A program made the translations under genes and the position numbers. Shown piece after piece: positions 25,509 through 32,884 of a stretch of DNA of 39,765 nucleotides; the stretch's first letter is position 1, and each line of letters begins with the position of its first letter. The notes under the pieces were generated by a model, which had not been told where the DNA came from, ran no database searches, and saw only the letters and a list, made by a program, of their open reading frames with translations. Source of the stretch: an uncultured Bacteroidota bacterium (lineage in GTDB: Bacteria > Bacteroidota > Bacteroidia > Chitinophagales > Chitinophagaceae); the NCBI GenBank assembly GCA_903887415.1, contig CAISPO010000056.1, positions 1 to 39,765 on the forward strand. The letters are read 5' to 3'.

Positions 25509-27482
25509 ATGAAAAAACTATTTTTCTTATTGATAATAGCAGGAACCTCTGCAAGGGCGCAAAACGACAGCGTTCGCTGGATGCCTGCGCCTGATGGCTC
25601 CTCAATGTGGACCGTTGAGGGGAATGTGCTTTTCGGATCTCTTAGTCAAAACCTGACAACGGCCAATAGCTCGGGAAATTATCTCAATGGTGTAAATGTG
25701 AACCAGGGCAATCTCACTTTTAAAGAAAGCGGCACTGTTGGTATAGACGCACAGGTAGGTTGGTTTCCGGGTAAGCAGAGGCACTGGGGCCTTGGTACGG
25801 GGCTTATGTTCCTGCGGCAGCATGGCAATGTGCAACTGGATAATTTTCATGCAGAGTACCAGGCTATTGACGATGCTGGTAATATTTACAGGCAGGTGGT
25901 GACGCCCGACCAGCCCATAGAGGAGCATCTGAAAATATCGAATTTTAATATCCCGTTGCTGGCGAAGTATAAAACAAGGTTTTCAGAAAAGTGGGGCTTT
26001 AGCGCAGACGCCGGCCTGTTGTTCAACCTGAAAATGACGAACAGGTATAGTACCAATGCGTCATTCGATTACGAAGCTATATACAAATACGCGGATGTGC
26101 CCGCTGGTGTGCCTACGGTTTATGACAACTCGCCGGTGCCCGGTTCTACCGATTTCCTGATAACAAAGGCAGCCTATTTAAATACAAATCCTAACGGAAA
26201 TGCAGCGACGTTTATCAGCAGCGAGCACAGCCTGGGCTATAATGTGGGCCTGGGCGTGAAACCGGACACCAAAACTGGCTCTGTATCTTACACGAACGGG
26301 TCAGTGGGATTTTTGCTGCGGCCAGCGCTTAATTACTATTTGTCGCACAACCTTGCACTTAATTTCGGCCTTTATTATTTGTACCAGGCCCCTAAGAACA
26401 ATGCACCAACAGACTACACACTTACAAAGAACATGGGCGACTACAGCTCGGTATTAAACAACGTAACAAAGAGCCAGGACCAGTCTTTCGGGTTTAATGT
26501 GGGCATTCGGTTTACACCCGGCAATAGGAAAGCGCCATTGGCCATTGCTTCGCAGGACGCAATGGATCCAACCATCTGTGGCCTCGCAGATGGCATGATA
26601 ACGCTCCGCGGCCTCAGGCCCGGCGCCCCGGTAATGGTAAACTACAGCATGAACGGCATCCCGCGCACAGGCTACAGCAGTACGGTAATGGCAGATGGTA
26701 CCATAAAAATAACCGAGCTTACGGCAGGAGCATATAGCGATATTACAGTGGTTAGCGGCAGGAGCAAGGCTACCGGCACACCCGTGAACCTCGTAAACCC
26801 GCAGATGTATGTGGTTGTTAAGTCGTCCACAAATCCATCAGCAGCCGGGGTATGTGATGGTAGCATCACATTGGGCAGGCTGCTCCCTGGTAAGTACGTA
26901 ACCATTGATTATGATCTTAACGGTGTGACCCAGCCGCCTAATGCCGAAATGGTACAAATGACGGATGCCGATGGAACGGTCATTTTAAAACATCTTTGCC
27001 CGGGCCTTTACACGCATATCGTAGCCAGGATAAATGAGTGCACGGCAAATGCAACAGACGTGACGCTTACCGCTCCGGTACCACCACCACCGCCTCCTTC
27101 AGTATATGAAACTATAGATACATCCATTCTTTCCAGTTCCATATATTTTGAGCCGAATAAAAGGACGATCACGGCTAAATCGCGTCCAACAGTGGATTAT
27201 GCGGCAAGGAAACTTATTGAAAACAAGGAAGCATACATTGTAGTAACGGGCTATGCCGATAATACCGGTGACCATGCAAAAAACATGGAACTGTCCATAA
27301 AGCGCGCGGATGCGGTAAAAGCTGAATTGATAAGAATGGGTGTGGACGAAAACCATATAAAAGTGGCAGGCAAAGGTGAAAACGACCCCATAGGGGATAA
27401 TAAAACGCCGGAAGGCCGTGCCAAAAATCGCCGTGCAGTGCTGACGCTGGATATCGTGACCATGAGCCAGCATACAAGATGA
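25509..27482 (+). CDS. OmpA-family outer-membrane protein with beta-barrel and SprB-like repeats
   Basis: A 657-residue envelope protein with signal peptide MKKLFFLLIIAGTSARAQ. Residues ~30-345 look like an outer-membrane barrel (VEGNVLFGSLSQNL, GIDAQVGWFPGKQRHWGLGTGLMFLRQHG, LNYYLSHNLALNFGLYYLYQ, FGFNVGIRFTPG). Two repeats follow (~350-430 and ~435-525) of the form CGLADGMITLRGLRPGAPVMVNY and CDGSITLGRLLPGKYVTIDYDLNG, like SprB-type repeats. After a poly-Pro hinge, residues ~540-650 are an OmpA C-terminal domain (SIYFEPNKRTI, VTGYADNTGDHAKNMELSIKRADAV, GKGENDPIGDN, GRAKNRRA) that binds peptidoglycan. Lying 35 bp downstream of the giant T9SS protein, it may be the membrane anchor or assembly partner of that protein, analogous in position, not sequence family, to SprF beside SprB. 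Confidence 0.88.
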   Translation: MKKLFFLLIIAGTSARAQNDSVRWMPAPDGSSMWTVEGNVLFGSLSQNLTTANSSGNYLNGVNVNQGNLTFKESGTVGIDAQVGWFPGKQRHWGLGTGLMFLRQHGNVQLDNFHAEYQAIDDAGNIYRQVVTPDQPIEEHLKISNFNIPLLAKYKTRFSEKWGFSADAGLLFNLKMTNRYSTNASFDYEAIYKYADVPAGVPTVYDNSPVPGSTDFLITKAAYLNTNPNGNAATFISSEHSLGYNVGLGVKPDTKTGSVSYTNGSVGFLLRPALNYYLSHNLALNFGLYYLYQAPKNNAPTDYTLTKNMGDYSSVLNNVTKSQDQSFGFNVGIRFTPGNRKAPLAIASQDAMDPTICGLADGMITLRGLRPGAPVMVNYSMNGIPRTGYSSTVMADGTIKITELTAGAYSDITVVSGRSKATGTPVNLVNPQMYVVVKSSTNPSAAGVCDGSITLGRLLPGKYVTIDYDLNGVTQPPNAEMVQMTDADGTVILKHLCPGLYTHIVARINECTANATDVTLTAPVPPPPPPSVYETIDTSILSSSIYFEPNKRTITAKSRPTVDYAARKLIENKEAYIVVTGYADNTGDHAKNMELSIKRADAVKAELIRMGVDENHIKVAGKGENDPIGDNKTPEGRAKNRRAVLTLDIVTMSQHTR

Positions 27483-27562
27483 CGGCTGAATGAAAGCGGG
27501 TTGAGGAAGAAGAAATAGGAATGGTTTTATATAGCGGCACTTTAATGGGTTTCCATGAGTAC

Positions 27563-27590
27563 GTAGAGACGCCATGCATGGCGTCTCTAC
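27563..27590. repeat. Perfect 28-bp dispersed palindrome GTAGAGACGCCATG/CATGGCGTCTCTAC
   Basis: A perfect palindrome with outer eight bases identical to the copy at 7285-7313. It lies in the gap after the OmpA-family gene (27483-27745), where I see no gene. It may work as a terminator-like or REP-like element. Confidence 0.85.
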
Positions 27591-27745
27591 ATCGTATATA
27601 GAGCTGAGGGGCCAATTTATTAAACACATTTTCCGCATCCAACCAGCCTTACACCACATTTTTTCCTCTTTTTACAGATTGAATTTTACTTTTTCACGGA
27701 AAACTTCTATTTTACCCATTCTTTATAACGATTCAGTAATATTTT

Positions 27746-28870
27746 ATGGTCATAGGTGTATTGAAAGAGCAAGCCCCGGAAACACGTGTATCGCTTGTGC
27801 CGGAAGTAGTTGCAGCGCTTGTAAAAATGAATGTAACGGTATGGGTGGAGCAGGGTGCAGGTGACACTGCATTTTTCGGCGATCAGGCATATACCACGGC
27901 AGGTGCGGCAATAAAGAATGCCCAGGAGATACGTACCGGCGCAGACGTGCTGCTTTCCATTCAAACAGGGAACGCGCGCGATGCCAAGCCAGGAGCGGTG
28001 CTCATGGGTATATTCCAGCCGCTTTTTAATCATCACCTGATGCAGCAGTGGGCTGAAAAAGGATATACCACATTTAGCCTGGACACCATACCGCGTACCA
28101 CGCGTGCGCAGTCAATGGATGTACTGAGCTCGCAAGCCAACATCGCCGGTTATAAAGCCGTGCTTACAGCAGCAACTCAATATTGCCGGTATTTCCCCAT
28201 GTTCATGACGGCGGCTGGAAGCATACCTCCGGCTAAGGTGCTGATACTGGGCGCAGGAGTAGCCGGATTACAGGCTATTGCCACAGCCAAAAGACTGGGC
28301 GCGGTAGTAGAAGTGTTCGATACACGCCCTGCTGTGAAGGAAGAGGTAATGAGCCTTGGCGCTAAGTTTGTGGAAGTGGAAGGTGCTGCAGATGCATCCA
28401 AAGCTGGCGGCTACGCGGTAGAGCAAAACGAGGATTTCCAGCGCAGGCAGCGGGATAAGATACATGAGCAAGCTAAGAAATCGGACATAATCATTACCAC
28501 TGCACAGATACCGGGTAAGAAAGCACCGATACTTATTACCAAAGCAATGATAGAAGACATGCGCGCTGGCTCCATTATCGTGGACATCGCCTCTGTGACC
28601 GGCGGTAATACCGACCTCACCGAAAACGATAAAACCGTTATGCACAATGGTGTTGCCATTATTGGTAACTCTGCCCTGGCTGCTACGACTTCATCTGATG
28701 CAAGCAAGCTCTATGCCAAGAACGTGCTCAACTTCGCCAAGCTCATCATTGACAAAGATGGCGGCCTGAACCTGAATTTTGAGGACGATCTTGTGAAAGG
28801 CACCTGCATTACTCATGGCGGCAATATAGTTAATGAGCGTGTGCTGGCACTAGCCGGTGCCGTAGCGTAA
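27746..28870 (+). CDS. pntAA: NAD(P) transhydrogenase subunit alpha, domain I part (PntAA)
   Basis: A 374-residue cytoplasmic subunit carrying the NAD(H)-binding domain I of proton-translocating transhydrogenase, which moves hydride between NADH and NADP+ using the proton gradient. It belongs to the alanine dehydrogenase/PNT family: MVIGVLKEQAPETRVSLVPE at the start, dinucleotide-binding VLILGAGVAGLQAIATAKRLGAVVEVFDTRP (residues ~164-194), and ITTAQIPGKKAPILITKAMI plus VDIASVTGGNTDLTE later. The first codons (ATGGTC) fit the family start. As in many bacteria the alpha subunit is split, the membrane part being the next gene. The operon is interrupted by an extra gene before pntB. Confidence 0.95.
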   Translation: MVIGVLKEQAPETRVSLVPEVVAALVKMNVTVWVEQGAGDTAFFGDQAYTTAGAAIKNAQEIRTGADVLLSIQTGNARDAKPGAVLMGIFQPLFNHHLMQQWAEKGYTTFSLDTIPRTTRAQSMDVLSSQANIAGYKAVLTAATQYCRYFPMFMTAAGSIPPAKVLILGAGVAGLQAIATAKRLGAVVEVFDTRPAVKEEVMSLGAKFVEVEGAADASKAGGYAVEQNEDFQRRQRDKIHEQAKKSDIIITTAQIPGKKAPILITKAMIEDMRAGSIIVDIASVTGGNTDLTENDKTVMHNGVAIIGNSALAATTSSDASKLYAKNVLNFAKLIIDKDGGLNLNFEDDLVKGTCITHGGNIVNERVLALAGAVA

Positions 28871-28924
28871 GAAAATTAAAAAACAATCCAAATTCCCAAT
28901 TCCAAAAAGACTAATTCCTAAAAC

Positions 28925-29245
28925 ATGCATTCAATTACAGAGTTATTTACAAATGAGGCTACATACCGCCTGATAACCATCGTTATCCTTTCCATTTTTC
29001 TCGGGATAGAAGTTATCTCCCGTGTGCCATCCGTGTTGCATACACCGCTCATGAGCGGCGCCAATGCGATACATGGTGTGGTGATCATAGGAGCCATTAT
29101 AGTTATGGGCGAGGCAAAGACCGATGATTATGTGGCGCTTACGCTCGGCTTCCTGGCGGTGATACTGGGTACCCTGAATGTAGTGGGTGGCTTTGTGGTA
29201 ACGGACCGTATGCTGGAAATGTTCAGTAAGAAGAAAAAGAAATAA
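28925..29245 (+). CDS. pntAB: NAD(P) transhydrogenase subunit alpha, membrane part (PntAB)
   Basis: A 106-residue membrane protein matching the C-terminal, domain II portion of PntA. There are three hydrophobic segments: ITIVILSIFLGIEVISRVP, ANAIHGVVIIGAIIVMGEA and TLGFLAVILGTLNVVGGFVVTDRMLEMF, ending in a lysine tail. LGIEVISRVPSVLHTPLMSGANAIHGVV is the conserved family core containing the PLMSG...IHG motif. It forms the proton channel with PntB. The 54-bp gap before it contains TCCAAATTCC-type AT-rich sequence like that flanking the four-helix-bundle gene downstream. Confidence 0.95.
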   Translation: MHSITELFTNEATYRLITIVILSIFLGIEVISRVPSVLHTPLMSGANAIHGVVIIGAIIVMGEAKTDDYVALTLGFLAVILGTLNVVGGFVVTDRMLEMFSKKKKK

Positions 29246-29275
29246 AATTCCAAAGAGGAAATTCCAAAATCCAAG
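29244..29275 (+). repeat. 32-bp dispersed repeat, copy 1 (AATTCCAAA type)
   Basis: This 32-nt sequence, beginning AAAATTCCAAAGAGG and ending AAAATCCAAG, recurs without mismatch at 36821-36852. It is part of the AT-rich linker left of the four-helix-bundle gene. Confidence 0.85.
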
Positions 29276-29295
29276 GCCAGTGGAATTCCAAAAGG

Positions 29296-29758
29296 AAAAT
29301 CCAAAAATAAAATTCCAAAACCCAAGTGTGTAGAGTTCTAAACTGGAAAATGGTTTTTTATGCAAGAATTGGAGTCGAGGTGTTTAAAATTTGCGATTGA
29401 TGTACGGGATTTTTGCAGGATAATAAAGCAGGACACAATTAATTTAGTTTATATAAAACAGGTGATTCGTTCATCATCATCAATAGGGGCGAATTACATT
29501 GAAGCAAATGAAAAATTAGGAAAGCAGGATCTATTAATGCACTTGAGAATATCACGAAAAGAGGCGAAGGAAACACAGTATTGGATGAACTTATTGATAA
29601 CTGAAAATGAGGATAGCCGGAACGTTTTGAAACAGGAGGCCGAAGAGCTAAGAAGGATATTTTCAGCGATCCTTAAAAAGTTAGAATGAGGGTTTGGATT
29701 TTGGAATTTTATTTTTGGATTTTCACCCTTGGATTTTGGAATTTTATTTTTGGATTTT
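29296..29758. mobile_element. Candidate small mobile module: four-helix-bundle gene between 31-bp inverted repeats
   Basis: The sequence at 29296-29326 and the reverse complement of 29728-29758 match at 30 of 31 positions (the difference is a C/T within CC[C/T]AAG). The right repeat also has a direct copy immediately before it (about 29693-29727), giving a ~36-bp duplicated unit. The single gene inside encodes a four-helix-bundle protein. The module sits between pntAB and pntB, which are normally adjacent, so it looks inserted into the operon without breaking a gene. No transposase is inside, so any movement would need factors in trans. Confidence 0.5.
29360..29689 (+). CDS. Four-helix-bundle protein (S23/IVP family)
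   Basis: A 109-residue, all-helical protein of the TIGR02436/S23 four-helix-bundle family. Characteristic stretches are LKFAIDVRDFCRIIKQD in helix 1, IKQVIRSSSSIGANYIEANEK before helix 2, where the SSSIGANYxEA core defines the family, and LRISRKEAKETQYWMNLLI plus a charged last helix EAEELRRIFSAILKKLE. Relatives occur in intervening sequences of 23S rRNA genes and, as Avd, beside diversity-generating retroelements; most have no known function and may bind nucleic acid. Here it lies inside the transhydrogenase operon, between inverted repeats, without any reverse transcriptase nearby. Confidence 0.9.
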   Translation: MQELESRCLKFAIDVRDFCRIIKQDTINLVYIKQVIRSSSSIGANYIEANEKLGKQDLLMHLRISRKEAKETQYWMNLLITENEDSRNVLKQEAEELRRIFSAILKKLE

Positions 29759-29770
29759 TTAATATAAAAT

Positions 29771-31192
29771 ATGGGAAACGCTTTATTACAATTATGTTAC
29801 CTCTTTGGCTCTGTAACCTTTATTATGGGCCTGAAAATGCTTTCGCATCCTGATACTGCTAGGAAAGGAAACCTTGTTGCCGCAGCAGGTATGATCATAT
29901 CCATCTTTGGTACCATCTTCCTTTTCAGGAGCGAAAATGCGGAGCACCTGCATAACTATGTGTGGATATTTGCTGCCCTTGCCATAGGAACAGTTGTAGG
30001 CACTATGGCTGCCAAGAAAGTGCAGATGACGGCTATGCCGGAAATGGTGAGTCTTTTTAATGGTATGGGTGGCGCATGCGCTATGCTCATATCCATTGTG
30101 GAATATCGTCGTGTGATGGACCTTGTGGCAGCTACGCCTGGCTATGTGCCGGAAACAGGCAAGATGATCGTTGTGGTGCTGGGTATGCTGATAGGTACGG
30201 TTTCTTTTGCCGGTAGTATGATAGCCTGGGGTAAGCTGAATGGCCGTATCAAAGACCGCACCATCCCCGGCGGTCAAATGATCAACTTCGTCATCTTTGC
30301 CGGACTCATCGTGCTTGTTGCCATCGTAGTTGGCGGCTTCTTCCCCGCAATGCCTGCTTTGTTCTACGGTATCCTTGCACTTGCTGCATTATACGGTGTG
30401 CTGTTTGTAATGCCGATAGGTGGTGCAGATATGCCGGTGGTGATATCCTTGCTCAACTCATTCACAGGTGTTGCAGCGGCATTTGGCGGTTTTCTGTACA
30501 ACAACCCGGTGATGCTTACGGGCGGTATCCTGGTAGGTTCTGCTGGTACCATACTTACTATATTGATGTGTAAGGCTATGAACCGCTCACTGAAAAATGT
30601 ACTCATTGGTTCTTTTGGCGGAGCGAAAGCCACAGCGGGCGGCGCTGCCAAGGAGCAAGGCAACTACAAAGAAATATCAGTTAGCGACTCAGCCACGTTG
30701 ATGGCATATGCAACCAAGGTGATCATAATACCGGGTTATGGCCTTGCCGTTGCGCAGGCCCAGCATGTGTGCCACGAACTGGAAAAAGTGCTGGAGGAAA
30801 AAGGTGTTGAAGTAATGTATGGCATTCATCCGGTGGCTGGCCGTATGCCGGGGCATATGAACGTATTGCTTGCCGAGGCCGATGTGCCTTATGAGAAACT
30901 GCTGGAAATGGAAGACGCAAACGACCAGATGAGCACAACCAATGTGGTACTGATACTTGGCGCCAACGATGTGGTGAACCCCGCTGCAAAAGAAGACCCA
31001 TCCAGCCCCATATATGGCATGCCGATACTGGAAGTAGAAAAAGCAGAGCATGTGATCGTGAACAAGCGCAGTATGAAGCCGGGCTATGCAGGTATTGAAA
31101 ACGAGCTGTTCTTCCGGCCTAAGACCTCGATGCTGTTTGGCGATGCCAAAAAGGCCCTGCAGTCACTGGTGAGCGAGTTGAAACAAATGTAA
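29771..31192 (+). CDS. pntB: NAD(P) transhydrogenase subunit beta (PntB)
   Basis: A 473-residue inner-membrane subunit. Residues 1-~260 form about eight transmembrane helices of the proton-conducting domain II (for instance LLQLCYLFGSVTFIMGLKMLSHPDTARKGN and GLIVLVAIVVGGFFPAMPALFYG, with MVSLFNGMGGACA and SLLNSFTGVAAA family motifs). The C-terminal ~190 residues are NADP(H)-binding domain III: VIIIPGYGLAVAQAQHVCHELE, YGIHPVAGRMPGHMNVLLAEADVPY, LILGANDVVNPAAKEDPSSPIYGMP and VNKRSMKPGYAGIEN. All are complete. It is the last gene of the operon, 13 bp after the AT-rich repeats that flank the four-helix-bundle gene. Confidence 0.96.
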   Translation: MGNALLQLCYLFGSVTFIMGLKMLSHPDTARKGNLVAAAGMIISIFGTIFLFRSENAEHLHNYVWIFAALAIGTVVGTMAAKKVQMTAMPEMVSLFNGMGGACAMLISIVEYRRVMDLVAATPGYVPETGKMIVVVLGMLIGTVSFAGSMIAWGKLNGRIKDRTIPGGQMINFVIFAGLIVLVAIVVGGFFPAMPALFYGILALAALYGVLFVMPIGGADMPVVISLLNSFTGVAAAFGGFLYNNPVMLTGGILVGSAGTILTILMCKAMNRSLKNVLIGSFGGAKATAGGAAKEQGNYKEISVSDSATLMAYATKVIIIPGYGLAVAQAQHVCHELEKVLEEKGVEVMYGIHPVAGRMPGHMNVLLAEADVPYEKLLEMEDANDQMSTTNVVLILGANDVVNPAAKEDPSSPIYGMPILEVEKAEHVIVNKRSMKPGYAGIENELFFRPKTSMLFGDAKKALQSLVSELKQM

Positions 31193-31203
31193 AATGTATT
31201 AAT

Positions 31204-31257
31204 TCTCCCTTGAGCGGAGGGTATGTGCAGAGCGAAAGGGGCAAGGGGGATGTTTTT
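31204..31257 (+). terminator. Possible terminator after pntB
   Basis: TCTCCCTTG (31204-31212) faces CAAGGGGGA (31242-31250) with one mismatch across a 29-nt gap, followed by TGTTTTTG. The loop is long, so this is a weak call; it also resembles degenerate dispersed repeats of this phylum. Confidence 0.35.
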
Positions 31258-31368
31258 GATGATACAACTATTAACTTTCAGCTAAAAAACGGCTGTTTGG
31301 CATTTAAATTGATATAACCAATGAACATGCTTTACGCCAAAATTGAAAACTTTAATTAAATTTATGCC

Positions 31369-32037
31369 ATGATAAGTAAGAAAAGCAGTGTGATCATTGC
31401 AGCCATATTGGCTCTGTGTTGTGTTTTTTCGGCAGTATATATATCCTCATGCACCAAGCCGTCCAAGGGCCCTAGCTGCGATAATTATGTTTGTGAGAAC
31501 GGCGGCTATTGTTCCGTGGATACGTTCTTTCAAGACCTTTATTTTCCGCTGGCAGGCGCGCCGCATTGCAATTGCCCAAAGGGCTATCAAGTGGTGCATT
31601 GTAATTGCCCCTCCGGATTTGAAGGTGCTAATTGCAGTTCTGCAGTTGTTGCCAAGTACACAAAAAACTGGGATGTGAAGCAAACTGTAATAGGCAGTGA
31701 CACGGCCAGTGCTGTCGGCACTTCTATCACGTATGAGGCTATCCTGTTGCAATCGGCCACACCAACCACTTTTTTTATTAATAACATTTGCGACTCCAAT
31801 AACTATAATGACATCATTTGCACTATAGACAGTACCGACAGCCACAATTTTACTATAGATACACTTTCCGCATTTCATATGTTTTACCAGCATTTCAAGT
31901 TTACACAGGCGGGCTACGGAAACATATCTGCTGATGATTCCACGATCACTGCTAAGATCTGGGTAAGGCATCTTAACTATAATGTTAACTGGCAAAATGA
32001 TACCCTCCAGCTGGTAATGACGCCTCACCACCAGTAG
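31369..32037 (+). CDS. Putative lipoprotein with EGF-like cysteine segment
   Basis: A 222-residue envelope protein. The N-terminus (SSVIIAAILALCCVFSAVYISSC) ends in a lipobox-like ISSC, so Cys around residue 28 is probably lipidated. Residues ~36-90 form an EGF-like segment: CDNYVCENGGYCSVD, then CNCPKGYQVVHCNCPSGFEGANC, in which a CNCP stretch appears twice. The rest, about 130 residues, looks like a beta-rich domain (KNWDVKQTVIGSD ... TLQLVMTPHHQ) with no recognised family. From memory, lipoproteins of this form are frequent in Chitinophagaceae and their function is unknown. The gene stands alone between pntB and the tRNA operon. Confidence 0.75.
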   Translation: MISKKSSVIIAAILALCCVFSAVYISSCTKPSKGPSCDNYVCENGGYCSVDTFFQDLYFPLAGAPHCNCPKGYQVVHCNCPSGFEGANCSSAVVAKYTKNWDVKQTVIGSDTASAVGTSITYEAILLQSATPTTFFINNICDSNNYNDIICTIDSTDSHNFTIDTLSAFHMFYQHFKFTQAGYGNISADDSTITAKIWVRHLNYNVNWQNDTLQLVMTPHHQ

Positions 32038-32094
32038 ATTTCCCCCGTTTGTTCTGCGAAGTAATTATACCCGGCGGAAAAGCCGTGAAAATTA

Positions 32095-32126
32095 TTTGTA
32101 AAACCAAATTAAGTTATCTACTTTTG
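32095..32126 (+). promoter_or_regulatory. Promoter of the tRNA-tuf operon
   Basis: TTTG (32095-32098), 20 nt, then TACTTTTG (32119-32126) matches the Bacteroidota -33/-7 consensus exactly. It is followed by a small hairpin (TCCCATTT/AAATGGGGA) and then the first tRNA-like sequence at 32169. Confidence 0.75.
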
Positions 32127-32168
32127 CAGTCCCATTTCCAAATGGGGATGAAGTTCTTTAATAAAAAA

Positions 32169-32245
32169 GCCACTTTAGCTCAGATGGTAGAGTCCCGCAC
32201 CTGCGGGATAATCAGTAGGTTACTGGTTCGATTCCGGCAAATGGT
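32169..32245 (+). pseudogene. Degenerate tRNA-Thr(UGU) copy with palindrome in place of the anticodon arm
   Basis: The first 24 bases (GCCACTTTAGCTCAGATGGT, then AGAG) are identical to the functional tRNA-Thr at 32267. The real gene continues CAACTGATTTG; this copy instead carries the palindrome TCCCGCACCTGCGGGA (32193-32208), then rejoins with TAATCAGTAGGT. Four transitions in the 3' half weaken the T stem and the acceptor stem (AAATGGT instead of AAGTGGC). There is no anticodon, so it cannot decode. It is the first element after the operon promoter and should be transcribed. Confidence 0.85.
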
Positions 32246-32266
32246 GAATGGATAAAATTTAAAAAA

Positions 32267-32339
32267 GCCACTTTAGCTCAGATGGTAGAGCAACTGATTT
32301 GTAATCAGTAGGTCGCTGGTTCGATTCCGGCAAGTGGCT
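32267..32339 (+). tRNA. tRNA-Thr (anticodon TGT)
   Basis: Cloverleaf: acceptor GCCACTT/AAGTGGC, D arm GCTC AGATGGTA GAGC, anticodon arm ACTGA-TTTGTAA-TCAGT with anticodon TGT, T arm GCTGG-TTCGATT-CCGGC, discriminator T. CCA is not encoded. It corresponds to thrU of the E. coli operon. Confidence 0.97.
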
Positions 32340-32431
32340 CTGAGAAATAAAAAATCAGAACTAAAAAAGAAAAACTTCCGGTGCTGTATCGCAATTTTTG
32401 AATTTTTACTTTTGAATTTTTACTTTGAAAT

Positions 32432-32514
32432 GGGTAGATGGCCGAGTGGCTAAAGGCGACAGACTGTAAATCTGTTCTCTCACGAGTACGGAGGTTCGAA
32501 TCCTTCTCTGCCCA
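32432..32514 (+). tRNA. tRNA-Tyr (anticodon GTA)
   Basis: A class II tRNA: acceptor GGGTAGA/TCTGCCC with one G-U pair, anticodon loop CTGTAAA with anticodon GTA in stem ACAGA/TCTGT, a long variable arm around TCTCTCACGAGTACGGA, and T loop TTCGAAT. Discriminator A. Corresponds to tyrU. Confidence 0.96.
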
Positions 32515-32639
32515 CGTTGTTAATGTGAAAATGTGCAAATGCAAAATGTGAAAATGGCATTTTGTATTTGCACTCACATAGTGGAGAATGAAGGCATTTG
32601 CACATTCCCATATTTTCACATTTGCACATTGAAAAACAA

Positions 32640-32712
32640 GCGGGAGTAGCTCAGTTGGTAGAGCGACAGCCTTCCAAGCTGTAGGTCGCGGGTTCGAGCC
32701 TCGTCTCCCGCT
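32640..32712 (+). tRNA. tRNA-Gly (anticodon TCC)
   Basis: Acceptor GCGGGAG/CTCCCGC, anticodon arm CAGCC-TTCCAAG-GCTGT region with anticodon TCC, T loop TTCGAGC, discriminator T. Corresponds to glyT. Confidence 0.96.
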
Positions 32713-32787
32713 CTTAAGAATAAGAGGTGAAGTTCTCTAAAAGGTGAAGACATTAGCTTATTAGCTAAACAACAATTTGAGTAATTA

Positions 32788-32850
32788 GCTGTTGTAGCTC
32801 AGCGGTAGAGCATCCCGCTATGAGCGGGAAGGTCGGCGACCATAGCAGTA
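32788..32850 (+). pseudogene. tRNA-Thr(GGU)-like 5' half with palindrome in place of the anticodon arm, copy 1
   Basis: The first 25 bases (GCTGTTGTAGCTCAGCGGTA, then GAGCA) equal the functional tRNA at 32981. The anticodon arm is replaced by TCCCGC-TATGA-GCGGGA, then AGGTCGGC matches again, after which the T arm and 3' acceptor strand are missing (ACCATAGCAGTAG instead). Not a functional tRNA. Confidence 0.8.
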
Positions 32851-32884
32851 GAAAAAGAAGTTCTTATAACAATTTGAGTAATTA

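Noticed and set aside
29360-29689. Avd protein of a diversity-generating retroelement
   Set aside because: The fold family is related, but there is no reverse transcriptase, template repeat or variable-repeat target in the window.
32788-32850. Could be a tRNA with anticodon ATG (His), since TCCCG-CTATGAG-CGGGA forms a 5-bp stem with a 7-nt loop
   Set aside because: The T arm and the 3' acceptor strand are absent, and an A34 His anticodon would be unusual in bacteria.
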